NCBI GenBank assembly: GCA_964633405.1
Contig: CAZWFV010000002.1
Coordinates: 1-39,505, forward strand
Length of the DNA: 39,505 nucleotides
Direction of reading: 5' to 3'
Source: JAMCRD01 sp964633405
GTDB taxonomy: Bacteria > Patescibacteriota > Minisyncoccia > UBA6257 > Colwellbacteraceae
A program made the position numbers and the translations under genes. Below are positions 1 through 7,070 of this stretch, piece by piece. Below the pieces are notes generated by a model. It was not told the DNA's origin. It did no database searches and saw only the letters and a list, made by a program, of their open reading frames with translations. The first letter of the stretch is position 1. Each line of letters opens with the position of its first letter.

Positions 1-60
1 ATCCGCGGGGATCGTTGTTCCCAAAGGTCGTTACTTTAACAAACTAATAAATTTTTCTAT

Positions 61-552
61 ATGAGGAAGTCGATCAAGGATTGGCTGTCGAGCTTCTCCT
101 TCGTCCTGCCCGGTGTTAGTCAGTATCTCAACGGTGACAATAAGCGGGGGACAGCGCTGGCTTCGACCGCGGTCGTCGGATTGCTCCTGTATAGGTTCGG
201 CGGGGTTTCCTGGTCGGATATAGGCCTTACGATGCTTTTCTTGGCCGTAGCGGTGAACTTGCTTGACATGGTCTTCCAACCTATTTTCTATACGTTGGAT
301 GAGATACATGAATCTCTGCAACGCATAGCCCTGTCCCTTGAGCGGATTGCTCCTCAACTTGAGCTGATCGCCGCCGGATTGAGCCGGATGGACCGGATGC
401 TGCCGGAAAGCGAATACGTTATAAGGCTGGGCAGCGGAGAACTTAAACTCCTGCCGGCCCCGAAACGGTTGCTGATGCTGCCGCCGCCCGAGAAACGGAT
501 ACTGCTCGGAGCAGTAGAGAAGCGCGCAAACGCCAGAAAAGAGTCGGTTTGA
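61..552 (+). CDS. Hypothetical membrane protein with two hydrophobic segments
   Basis: This 163-residue protein is not recognised as a named family. Residues about 33-48 and 55-76 are hydrophobic and probably form two membrane helices. An amphipathic stretch follows at about 82-115, rich in Leu, Ile, Glu and Arg and likely helical or coiled. The C-terminal tail is basic and proline-rich (PAPKR, PPPEKR). No Shine-Dalgarno sequence precedes the ATG. The gene is followed at once by a strong hairpin terminator, so it is probably transcribed alone. The reading frame and clean termination support a real gene; the function is unknown. Confidence 0.75.
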   Translation: MRKSIKDWLSSFSFVLPGVSQYLNGDNKRGTALASTAVVGLLLYRFGGVSWSDIGLTMLFLAVAVNLLDMVFQPIFYTLDEIHESLQRIALSLERIAPQLELIAAGLSRMDRMLPESEYVIRLGSGELKLLPAPKRLLMLPPPEKRILLGAVEKRANARKESV

Positions 553-566
553 TAGCCGACTCTTTT
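541..566 (+). terminator. Intrinsic terminator of the gene at 61-552
   Basis: GAGTCGG (541-547) pairs with CCGACTC (556-562) around an 8-base loop, followed by TTTT. It overlaps the last codons of the upstream gene. Confidence 0.85.
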
Positions 567-573
567 GCTTAAT

Positions 574-602
574 AAAACACCCCGCCGTAGGCGAGGTGTT
601 TT
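574..602. terminator. Bidirectional hairpin terminator
   Basis: AAAACACC (574-581) pairs with GGTGTTTT (595-602), and GCC (584-586) pairs with GGC (590-592) inside. The A-run and T-run let it end transcripts from either side. It most likely ends the small minus-strand gene at 622-771. Confidence 0.85.
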
Positions 603-621
603 AGTGATATCAGAGACTATC

Positions 622-771
622 TTACACTCCCGGTTTCTTCTCCAACGCAGCCCATAACGCCAGAATGGCGATGATGATACCGAGGACAGCAAGCCAGGCT
701 GGAGTGGCTCCAGTGTACGCGACAACCACTACGAGAAGACCTAGGACTAAGTTTACCCACTGTTTCCACAT
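622..771 (-). CDS. Small SPW-repeat-like membrane protein (49 aa)
   Basis: The minus strand carries a clean 49-codon frame from ATG at 771 to TAA at 622. The product begins MWKQWVNLVLGLLVVVV and ends with WAALEKKPGV. It has two hydrophobic helices (about residues 5-19 and 26-43) with Trp residues at their edges. The W..WVNLVLGL start and the GIIIAILALWAALE ending resemble one unit of the SPW-repeat membrane protein family, although the Ser-Pro-Trp tripeptide itself is absent. The bidirectional terminator at 574-602 lies 20 bases past the stop. Codon structure and family resemblance support a real gene. Confidence 0.75.
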   Translation of the reverse strand: MWKQWVNLVLGLLVVVVAYTGATPAWLAVLGIIIAILALWAALEKKPGV

Positions 772-947
772 AGTTTTAGTTATTAAAATTTGTTTTGCGA
801 CCTTTGATTTATTATATCATGATTCGTTCGGTGGCAATCCGAACATGTTGATGACCGTTTTGCGGAGGACAAGCGCTTTGGTTATCTGTCAAGGCGATCT
901 TGTAATCACTAACTGCACCTTAATTACATTATACACCTCGTCGATAG

Positions 948-975
948 CTGACTGTGGATTGCAATATGGTATAAC
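948..975 (+). promoter_or_regulatory. Promoter for the gene at 982
   Basis: A -35-like CTGACT (948-953) and a -10 TATAAC (970-975) are separated by 16 bases. The expected start of transcription falls on or next to the GTG at 982, so the mRNA would be leaderless or nearly so. The rest of 772-947 shows no convincing gene. Confidence 0.6.
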
Positions 976-981
976 TTAATA

Positions 982-1977
982 GTGCAAATGGCTGATACAG
1001 GAAATATGATCAATTCGGGTCCCAGGAGTTTCTCCTACTGGTTTCTAAGAGTGCTCTTCGTGGTTGTCCTATTCTCGGTGGTCTATATAGCTTGGGGAGC
1101 CATAAATCACAGAGCATCTGTTTTTCAGTCTCTGCTTATACCGCAGGTGGTCACCCAGGTATATGACGTCAATGGATATACCATCAGCGGCAGGAGCGTC
1201 GTTGCCGGTACGCCTATACATGATGTGGCGATAGTCTCCCCGGAGGCGACATCGACCGGCCCGGTACCGACAGGTAAGGTTAACTTCAGTCTGTTTAACA
1301 ACGGCAGTTGTACCGAACCGTCGCTGTATGCGGAGAGCGGAGTTGTCCTAAATGCGGCTGTGGCTTCATCCACGCCGACTACCACCCCAGTGGGGACTTA
1401 CTCGTTCTTCGTGAATTACAGTGGCGACGTCGATTACACCTCGGCTACGGCCACATGCGAATACTTCACGGTCGCTCCAGGTTCGCCTTCTACGACTGCG
1501 ACACTCGTGACTAGGACACCCGGTTTCTGGCAGGGACACACCTCTTTTACCGAATTTGTGTTCAATACCCAACTTGGCGGTTCGATGCAGATAGGCAACG
1601 CTCCGCACAAGGGGGTTATAACCACCTACGGACAGCTCTTCGGCGCATTCTATGCCGGCGTATCTACCCAGACTGACGGGACCAATAGGTCAGCTTTGGG
1701 CCGGGCACGGATGCAGCTCTTGGAGCAACTGGTCGCGGCCAAACTCAATTGTGCCACCTTCGGTTGTTCTTCTGGTGCTAGTAATGAGATTGCGGTGGCC
1801 GATACCGCCTATGCCGGGAATTCCGCCAGCGATATATTTAACGCGCAGAGCCAGCTGGATACCTACAATAACAGCGGAGACACTGCGGACATTCCGGCGA
1901 CCTTAGGTTCACCGGGCAACGCAACCCCCAAGACATCTCAAAGTCTGGCCGACCTGTCTTTCTGGGACAACCCCTAA
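982..1977 (+). CDS. Membrane-anchored surface protein with Ig-like domain and TPGFW motif
   Basis: This 331-residue protein has one N-terminal membrane helix (about residues 20-42), so the rest is probably outside the cell. Residues about 60-165 resemble a bacterial Ig-like repeat: GKVNFSLFNNGSC, then GTYSFFVNYSGD followed by CEYFTV, with two cysteines that could pair. Residues about 175-331 start with TRTPGFWQGH, the TPGFW motif seen at the head of a widespread uncharacterised exported domain. Its ligand is unknown. The start may be GTG 982, at leaderless distance from the -10 box, or ATG 988. The next gene begins 13 bases after the stop. Confidence 0.8.
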   Translation: MQMADTGNMINSGPRSFSYWFLRVLFVVVLFSVVYIAWGAINHRASVFQSLLIPQVVTQVYDVNGYTISGRSVVAGTPIHDVAIVSPEATSTGPVPTGKVNFSLFNNGSCTEPSLYAESGVVLNAAVASSTPTTTPVGTYSFFVNYSGDVDYTSATATCEYFTVAPGSPSTTATLVTRTPGFWQGHTSFTEFVFNTQLGGSMQIGNAPHKGVITTYGQLFGAFYAGVSTQTDGTNRSALGRARMQLLEQLVAAKLNCATFGCSSGASNEIAVADTAYAGNSASDIFNAQSQLDTYNNSGDTADIPATLGSPGNATPKTSQSLADLSFWDNP

Positions 1978-1990
1978 CGTTCTGGTCGAA

Positions 1991-2341
1991 ATGGCCAAAA
2001 CGGTCTTTATAGCCCATCCTATAGCCGGAGACGTAGAGAGAAATATGAAGAAGGTCCTCGAGATCTGCGAGGCCGTGCATACAAAGGACATCATTCCAGT
2101 GGCCCCTTATCTTGTGTCATTGCAGTACCTGGACGATAAATTGGTAGAGGAGAGGGAGCTCGGTGCTGCCGCCAATATGGAATGTCTGCACAAGAGATAT
2201 GTGGACGAGGTATGGCTTTTCGGGGATCGTATATCGAATGGGATGTCGAAGGAGATATCGCTGGCGATGGAGCTGGGCATACCGGTGATCCCCAAAACGA
2301 CCGAGACAAAGGGGGCCTTGGAAAAATTGATGGGCAAATAA
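1991..2341 (+). CDS. Nucleoside 2-deoxyribosyltransferase-like protein
   Basis: The 116-residue product begins KTVFIAHPIAGDVERN, a Rossmann-like first strand and loop typical of the nucleoside 2-deoxyribosyltransferase/DUF4406-type superfamily. A later segment, DEVWLFGDRISNGMSKEI, matches the region where these proteins hold their catalytic Glu and substrate loop, and MELGIPVI follows as the last strand. The family includes enzymes that move deoxyribose between bases and hydrolases that clean up nucleotides; which applies here cannot be read from the sequence. It probably shares a transcript with the surface protein upstream. Confidence 0.75.
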   Translation: MAKTVFIAHPIAGDVERNMKKVLEICEAVHTKDIIPVAPYLVSLQYLDDKLVEERELGAAANMECLHKRYVDEVWLFGDRISNGMSKEISLAMELGIPVIPKTTETKGALEKLMGK

Positions 2342-2354
2342 GATATGATATAAC
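2327..2354 (+). promoter_or_regulatory. Promoter of the SAM riboswitch leader
   Basis: TTGATG (2327-2332) and TATAAC (2349-2354) are 16 bases apart. Transcription would start about 2361, a dozen bases before the first riboswitch helix, so the leader has its own promoter overlapping the end of the preceding gene. Confidence 0.55.
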
Positions 2355-2372
2355 TCTATTAACAACTTAAGA

Positions 2373-2471
2373 TTTTATCGCGAGCGGCGGTTAGAGTTCT
2401 GGCTCGGTGACCCGCCCGGCAACCCTTCGAGGGAGAAGGTGCCACATCCAGCCTGCAAGGGAAAGATAAAA
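2373..2471 (+). ncRNA. SAM-I-class riboswitch aptamer
   Basis: The conserved core of the S-box is readable in order: GAGCGGCGG, then GGCTCGGTGACC, CCCGGCAACCC, AAGGTGCCACATCCAGCC and a closing GATAAAA. The closing helix P1 is TTTTATC (2373-2379) with GATAAAA (2465-2471), seven perfect pairs. This class binds S-adenosylmethionine and usually switches off methionine or SAM-related genes. The gene it should control is missing: what follows is a weak hairpin and a short remnant frame, then a tRNA on the opposite strand. A SAM-IV assignment is possible because the cores are similar. Confidence 0.85.
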
Positions 2472-2486
2472 GTCGGAAAACATCAA

Positions 2487-2516
2487 CCTCTTTTCTTGTA
2501 GAAGAGGATTTTAATT
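2487..2516 (+). terminator. Possible expression-platform hairpin of the riboswitch
   Basis: CCTCTT (2487-2492) pairs with AAGAGG (2502-2507), followed by ATTTTAATT. The position, 15 bases after the aptamer, fits an expression-platform terminator, but the U-tract is weak. Confidence 0.5.
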
Positions 2517-2620
2517 CAAACAAACGAAAGACAAACATCTATCGAACTCTTGGATTGATAGCGAAACCCAGAACGACTATCACCAGCTGCTTATGGAGTT
2601 TGAGGAGAAGTTGTAGCTAG
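2513..2620 (+). pseudogene. Remnant open frame downstream of the SAM riboswitch
   Basis: After an in-frame TAA, an open frame of about 35 codons ends at TAG near 2620. It reads like a protein C-terminus: NSWIDSETQNDY, then HQLLMEFEEKL. It has no ATG, GTG or TTG at its head; the only ATG is seven codons from the end. It may be the tail of the gene once controlled by the riboswitch. I cannot name the parent protein. Confidence 0.3.
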
Positions 2621-2643
2621 GGGTGCTTGCAGGGGTAAAACTG

Positions 2644-2714
2644 CTGCGGGACAGGGATTCGAACCCCAGTTTTTTGGTTCAGAGCCAAACGTCCTACCAC
2701 TAGACGATCCCGCA
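2644..2714 (-). tRNA. tRNA-Gln (anticodon CUG)
   Basis: The minus strand folds as a complete cloverleaf: acceptor TGCGGGA/TCCCGCA with discriminator G, anticodon stem TTTGG/CCAAA with loop CTCTGAA (anticodon CUG), and T arm containing GTTCGAATCC. U1-A72 is typical of tRNA-Gln. CCA is not encoded. It lies 11 bases after the stop of fmt on the same strand and is probably cotranscribed with it. Confidence 0.95.
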
Positions 2715-2725
2715 ATATAAGCTTC

Positions 2726-3574
2726 TTAGCTTAAAAAACGAGGCTTTCTGCCTTCTTCTTGAATTGTAGTTAGTTTAAGCCGAGAGTCAACGATTTCAGC
2801 CCTAAGTAGTTTTACTCGCTTGCCGTCTCGTATCGTATAGGTTCCGGGTTCGGGATTCATCCCTAGTATCTTTCTGAGTATACCCATGGCCATTTTCATA
2901 TCTTGTCCGCTTTCTGCGGAATCCAAATCAGCCGGTTCTATATAAGCATCCTCAGATTTTATCTTTTTCGTGAAGGTAGTATTGGCTTCTACTTGCGGTT
3001 CCGGTTTTATCCCTGAAGCAGCGAATTTCGGCAGTGTCTTTAAAAGCAACTCCCCGGCATATCTGGCTAGTGACTCCTCCAATTCAAGATAGGTCCTCGA
3101 ATCGACAGTTATCTTTTCCGATCTGGCTATAACCGGCCCGTGATCGACTTTCTCATCCATCATATACAAAGTAACTCCCGTCTCGGATTCCCCGGTCAGT
3201 ATAACGCTCTGGATAGGGGAGGGACCACGGAATTTAGGAAGAATAGATGGATGTGTGCCAACGACTCCTAAGTGAGGTATTTTCAGTAAAGAATCGGGCA
3301 GAATCTTCGCATATGCGACGACAACAAAGAAATCCGCATTCAGCTGCTTCAGCTTATCTAAGAATTCATCGTCTATTTTAACCGGCTGTAATATTTGGAT
3401 ATCCGCTTTATTATCCAGAATGACCTGCTTAACTGGCGGGGGAGTGACAACCTTCTTCCTGCCAACCGGTTTGTCGACATTACAAACCACCGCTATCGGC
3501 GGCAGGCCGCCGTCAATAAGTCTCTCTAGGACTATCGCCGCGAATTTCGGGGTACCAAGGAAGACGTATCTCAT
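2726..3574 (-). CDS. fmt: Methionyl-tRNA formyltransferase
   Basis: Fmt transfers a formyl group from 10-formyl-tetrahydrofolate to initiator Met-tRNA. The 282-residue protein begins MRYVFLGTPKFAAIVLERLI, as the family does, and carries the active-site segment GTHPSILPKFRGPSPIQ (106-122) and MDEKVDHGP (139-147). His108 and Asp144 match the E. coli catalytic numbering exactly, but the usual catalytic Asn106 is Gly. The C-terminal tRNA-binding domain is short. It overlaps the end of def by four bases, the usual def-fmt pairing, which supports the assignment despite the substitution. Confidence 0.92.
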   Translation of the reverse strand: MRYVFLGTPKFAAIVLERLIDGGLPPIAVVCNVDKPVGRKKVVTPPPVKQVILDNKADIQILQPVKIDDEFLDKLKQLNADFFVVVAYAKILPDSLLKIPHLGVVGTHPSILPKFRGPSPIQSVILTGESETGVTLYMMDEKVDHGPVIARSEKITVDSRTYLELEESLARYAGELLLKTLPKFAASGIKPEPQVEANTTFTKKIKSEDAYIEPADLDSAESGQDMKMAMGILRKILGMNPEPGTYTIRDGKRVKLLRAEIVDSRLKLTTIQEEGRKPRFLS

Positions 3575-4032
3575 CTTCTCTTCACGTGATCTAGAAATAT
3601 CTTACCGTTCAAGTGGTCAACCTCGTGCTGGAATGCCCTGGCCAGTAACCCGAAGGCCTTTATTTTTAATTTCTTGCCGTTTTTGTCATAACCGATCAAG
3701 GTGACCCTCTCGGCTCTCGTGACTGGTTTGAAATCGTTGGGAACGCTGAGGCACCCTTCATCCATTATCGACTTGTCCTTGGAAACCTTGGCTATCTCCG
3801 GATTGAACACGGCATAGAACTTGCGTTCCACCCTAGCGACAAACACCCGCATATTCAACCCGATCTGGTTGGCGGACAAGCCAATGCCGTTCGCATCCTC
3901 CATGGTCTTGCGCATCATCCTCACCAGATCGCCGATCTCTTTCCTAGAGAAGGCCTTAAAATCAAACGGCGCTGTAGCCTTGCGGAGGAATTTCTCCTCG
4001 CTGCTATTTTTTATGGTCAGAATCTTTCCCAT
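3571..4032 (-). CDS. def: Peptide deformylase
   Basis: Def removes the formyl group from nascent chains using a metal held by one Cys and two His. All three family motifs are present in the 153 residues: GIGLSANQIG (49-58), EGCLSVP with Cys94 (92-98), and QHEVDHLNG with His136, Glu137 and His140 (135-143). The N-terminus has the expected short extension. The gene overlaps the upstream small gene by 29 bases and the downstream fmt by four, so the three are one unit. Confidence 0.95.
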   Translation of the reverse strand: MGKILTIKNSSEEKFLRKATAPFDFKAFSRKEIGDLVRMMRKTMEDANGIGLSANQIGLNMRVFVARVERKFYAVFNPEIAKVSKDKSIMDEGCLSVPNDFKPVTRAERVTLIGYDKNGKKLKIKAFGLLARAFQHEVDHLNGKIFLDHVKRR

Positions 4033-4267
4033 GATAGAGAAGCCTCATGAAATATGCTCCCTTATTCTTCACATTCTTGCGCTCGGCTATGTCCTTAGCG
4101 AGCTTTATAAGTTTATCGGGATTGTACGATTTAGCCAATTTCATGTAGAGGGCCTTGTGTTCTTCGTCCTCGAGCGTTTTGGCCAGGGTTAGTCCGACCA
4201 GTTGATGAAATGAATATACCTTCGATTCCTTGGTCCTCTTTTTTAATGTCTCGAGGTACTTATCCAT
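4004..4267 (-). CDS. Small conserved-type hypothetical protein heading the def-fmt unit
   Basis: The 87-residue protein is charged and probably all-helical, ending with KNKGAYFMRLLYHGKDSDHKK. It has no membrane segment and no motif I can assign. It overlaps the start of def by 29 bases. Its ATG lies eight bases after an extended -10 box (TGGTATAAT, 4276-4284 on the plus strand), so it is likely translated from a leaderless mRNA. The coupling to def and fmt suggests a link to translation, which is inference only. Confidence 0.8.
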   Translation of the reverse strand: MDKYLETLKKRTKESKVYSFHQLVGLTLAKTLEDEEHKALYMKLAKSYNPDKLIKLAKDIAERKNVKNKGAYFMRLLYHGKDSDHKK

Positions 4268-4275
4268 TTGTTGCC

Positions 4276-4284
4276 ATTATACCA
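4276..4284 (-). promoter_or_regulatory. Extended -10 promoter of the def-fmt unit
   Basis: The minus strand reads TGGTATAAT followed by eight bases and ATG at 4267. It is one of the clearest leaderless promoters in the window, and lies back to back with the TAGAAT box (4294-4299) of the plus-strand protease gene. Confidence 0.75.
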
Positions 4285-4311
4285 GAATCCCCGTAGAATC
4301 TTATGGTAAGT

Positions 4312-5652
4312 ATGCCTGGAAAAATTAGGAAGATAGAGGAAGAGCGTGCCGAGATCGACATCAAGGTTGAAAGGGACACCAGAGAGGACAATACCGACGT
4401 AAAACCGAAGAGACGTTGGCATTCTTTGTGGTACAGCAAGGTCATAATCGTGATTCTTCTGGCCGTTATTTTTAGTTCCGGCGTCTATGGAGGATATTAT
4501 TACGGCTTCAAGAAGGGTTTATCGCAGACCAAGACAATAAATATCACCGGCATAGCCGGTGGCACCACCCCCAAGAATGTGACTGCCGACTTCTCGGAGT
4601 TCTGGCAGCTATGGGATCTATTAAAAGGCTCTCAGGTGGACTCGAAGTCCGTGAGCGACCAGCAGTTATTGTACGGTGCCATGTCCGGCCTGGCTGGAGC
4701 ATACAACGACCCATACACGGTTTATTTCGACCCCAAGAGCGCCAACGAGTTCCTCGGCGACGTTAACGGCAGTTTCGGCGGGATAGGCGCTGAGCTCGGT
4801 TCCAAGGAGGGGCAGCTCATAATCATCGCCCCGCTGAAAGATACTCCGGCGGCCGCGGCCGGCCTGCAGGCCCAGGATCAGATACTGGACATTGATTCAA
4901 CCTCAACTGCCAATATGACCATAGATCAGGCGGTGCAGCTAATCCGCGGCGACCCGGGAACGAAAGTAGATCTCACTATATTTAGGGACAGCTGGAGCCA
5001 GCCCAAGGTGATCACCATTACCCGGGCGGTGATCAATGTTCCTACGGTTGATTCGAGCATAAAGGACGGCGATGTACTGTACCTGCAGTTGGATAGCTTT
5101 GATGCCAATGCCAGCCAGCTGTTCGGCAGCGCCGTCATCAATGGTCTGCTAAAGGGAGCTCACGGAATGGTCTTGGATCTGCGTGACGATCCGGGAGGCT
5201 ATCTTGACCAGGCGGTTAATATAGCCGGATGGTTTCTGAACCCCGGCTCAGTGGTGGTAAAAGAACGTTATGCCGACGGGACGGAGACGATCCTGACCGC
5301 CGAGGGCAACGCGGCCCTCAAGAACTTCCCGGTAGTGATCCTTATAAACGGCGGTTCGGCCTCAGCCTCCGAGATCCTGTCCGGGGCATTAAGGGTGGAC
5401 AGAGGAGTTAAGCTGATCGGTGACAAGAGTTTCGGCAAAGGATCGGTCCAGCAGGTAACCCAGTTCTTGGATGGCTCGGCGGCGAAGATAACCATTGCCA
5501 AGTGGCTACTTCCGGACGGCAGCGCAATAGATAAAGTGGGTCTGGTTCCGGATTACAACGTATCTATGTCGGCTACGGATACCCAAGCCGATCCTCAGTT
5601 GGCTAAAGCCCTGCAGGTGCTCCAGGGCGAGATGTCTGGCGCGAACAAGTAA
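4312..5652 (+). CDS. S41-family C-terminal processing peptidase (CtpA type)
   Basis: This is a membrane-anchored serine protease of the CtpA/Prc family, which trims proteins from their C-termini outside the cytoplasm. A charged N-terminal stretch leads to one membrane helix (about residues 43-63). The S41 N-terminal region, a PDZ domain (about 120-205, starting GGIGAEL) and the protease core follow. The catalytic Ser-Lys pair is in NGGSASASEIL (about 350) and SFGKGSVQQ (about 375). ATG 4303 is three bases from the -10 box TAGAAT (4294-4299), too close to be in the transcript, so ATG 4312 is preferred. Its stop overlaps the rplI start by one base. Confidence 0.9.
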   Translation: MPGKIRKIEEERAEIDIKVERDTREDNTDVKPKRRWHSLWYSKVIIVILLAVIFSSGVYGGYYYGFKKGLSQTKTINITGIAGGTTPKNVTADFSEFWQLWDLLKGSQVDSKSVSDQQLLYGAMSGLAGAYNDPYTVYFDPKSANEFLGDVNGSFGGIGAELGSKEGQLIIIAPLKDTPAAAAGLQAQDQILDIDSTSTANMTIDQAVQLIRGDPGTKVDLTIFRDSWSQPKVITITRAVINVPTVDSSIKDGDVLYLQLDSFDANASQLFGSAVINGLLKGAHGMVLDLRDDPGGYLDQAVNIAGWFLNPGSVVVKERYADGTETILTAEGNAALKNFPVVILINGGSASASEILSGALRVDRGVKLIGDKSFGKGSVQQVTQFLDGSAAKITIAKWLLPDGSAIDKVGLVPDYNVSMSATDTQADPQLAKALQVLQGEMSGANK

Positions 5653-6101
5653 TGAAGGTGATTCTCCTGCAGGACCTCCGCGGTTTAGGCAAGAAAAATG
5701 ACATTAAAGATGTCTCCGAAGGCTACGGCCGTAATTTCCTGATCCCTCGGGGCATAGTTAAAATCGCCGATCAGGCTGCACTGGCTGAGCTCAAATCTAA
5801 GGCTGAGGAAGAGAAGAAACACATTGAAGCAAACAGGGTGAAGTTAAACGAGCTGATCAGAGCCACCGAGGAGGCCCCGCTCATATTCAAATTGAGAGTG
5901 GGAGAGAGAAATGAGATCTTCGGCTCGGTGACGCCCAAAGACATAAAGGCAGAGATAAAGTCTGTCTATCCGAAATTAAGCCCCGATGAGTTAGATATAA
6001 AAAACGAGCGCCCCATTAAGGCTCTCGGTTCGCATGACGTTATGATTAGCTTGAGGGGGGGAGTGGAGGGTAAAGTCAGGGTGCTTATCGAAAAGGCTTA
6101 A
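5652..6101 (+). CDS. rplI: 50S ribosomal protein L9
   Basis: L9 binds 23S rRNA at the base of the L1 stalk and helps keep reading frame. The 149 residues have the family layout: the N-terminal RNA-binding domain MKVILLQDLRGLGKKND, then SEGYGRNFLIPRGIV, a long connecting helix (about 45-75), and a C-terminal domain ending in GGVEGKVRVLIEKA. The length is normal. Its ATG overlaps the stop of the protease gene (TAATG), so it is translationally coupled to it. L9 is reported absent from several CPR lineages, which makes it a useful taxonomic marker here. Confidence 0.96.
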   Translation: MKVILLQDLRGLGKKNDIKDVSEGYGRNFLIPRGIVKIADQAALAELKSKAEEEKKHIEANRVKLNELIRATEEAPLIFKLRVGERNEIFGSVTPKDIKAEIKSVYPKLSPDELDIKNERPIKALGSHDVMISLRGGVEGKVRVLIEKA

Positions 6102-6376
6102 TTTGGGACTACCGAAACAAGTTTGGCATAGCGGATGTTGCGGTCAAAACGCACCTTCTTCTTAGTGGTGAACTTAACCGTCCCGGCTTTGGCTGCAAAC
6201 AGGGTATCGTCACTGCCTATGCTTACATTCTTCCCGGCGATGAAGTGCGAGCCGCGCTGCCTTACTATTATTTGTCCAGGCATAGCCTTCTGGCCATCAT
6301 GAAGTTTAACGCCAAGCCTCTTGGCGGCGGATTCACGGCCTAACTTTGTTGAACCTCCTGCTTTTGTATGTGCCAT
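6098..6376 (-). CDS. rpmA: 50S ribosomal protein L27
   Basis: L27 reaches the peptidyl-transferase centre with its N-terminus. The protein starts MAHTKAGGSTKLGRESAAKR and continues LGVKLHDGQK and IIVRQRGSHF, all standard L27 landmarks. At 92 residues it has the normal length. There is no N-terminal leader of the kind cleaved in some Firmicutes. It is convergent with rplI and the two stops overlap by four bases. A -10-like TATATA lies five bases before the ATG. Confidence 0.97.
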   Translation of the reverse strand: MAHTKAGGSTKLGRESAAKRLGVKLHDGQKAMPGQIIVRQRGSHFIAGKNVSIGSDDTLFAAKAGTVKFTTKKKVRFDRNIRYAKLVSVVPN

Positions 6377-6486
6377 CCACTTATATAGATATGCTTATTT
6401 AGAACGGTATCATTATGGCTTTTGATTGGCGGTTATGTCAATCCCTTATCGACACGTCTGGCCTTTAATGATTAAATTATATCAAT

Positions 6487-7050
6487 ATGGAGATTCAGAA
6501 CGGCAAATATTATGAGTTGGGCAGGCATGCTCTTATGTATTCTATAGTTCAACACAGCACCGTACCCCTCGTTACGCTGGTGATAAGCGGCATTCTGGGG
6601 GTTATAGCCTCATCCCTGCCCGGCGCCTCATCCTTCGGACAGATCCTGGCCGTAGTCTCCCTTCTGCTTGTGGGTCTAGCGATAGTAATAGAAGTAATAG
6701 CCGCGATTGTGGCAAAGCTGGAATACTCCGTCTCTAAAATTATGCTGGATGACACCTCTTTGAGAGTGGTATCCGGTATCTTTAATAAAGAGGAAGTGGC
6801 TATACCCTTCAGGCGTATCGAGAGCGTTGAAATAAAACAGGGCATGTTGCATCAGATGATGCACGTAGGCCACGTGGTTGTGTCTACAATAACCGATTTT
6901 GAAATGCCCGGTCAGAAAGAGAACGAGTCTGACGAGGAGGTGGTGCCGATTATGGATTACGACCTCTCAAAAGCAGTAGCCGACGCCCTGACCTCTAGAG
7001 CTGAAGTGGAGCGTATGCATGTGGAGGGGGCATCCAACATCGCCAAATAA
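6487..7050 (+). CDS. Membrane protein with bacterial PH domain (bPH2/DUF304 type)
   Basis: The 187-residue protein has two membrane helices (about residues 25-46 and 53-76) followed by a bPH2-like domain. That domain has the usual order: KLEYSVSKIMLDDTSLRVVS, then GIFNKEEVAIPFRRIESVEI and MMHVGHVVVST. bPH2 proteins are common small membrane proteins of unknown role in CPR and other bacteria. No Shine-Dalgarno is visible; the ATG follows an A/T-rich stretch that may hold a -10 box four to six bases away. It is divergent from rpmA and convergent with the nuclease gene downstream. Confidence 0.85.
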   Translation: MEIQNGKYYELGRHALMYSIVQHSTVPLVTLVISGILGVIASSLPGASSFGQILAVVSLLLVGLAIVIEVIAAIVAKLEYSVSKIMLDDTSLRVVSGIFNKEEVAIPFRRIESVEIKQGMLHQMMHVGHVVVSTITDFEMPGQKENESDEEVVPIMDYDLSKAVADALTSRAEVERMHVEGASNIAK

Positions 7051-7070
7051 GCATCCCATCTAAGGCTAGT

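Noticed and set aside
354..725. Minus-strand frame of 123 codons
   Set aside because: It is antisense to the 61-552 gene, crosses two terminators, and overlaps the better-supported 49-residue gene in another frame.
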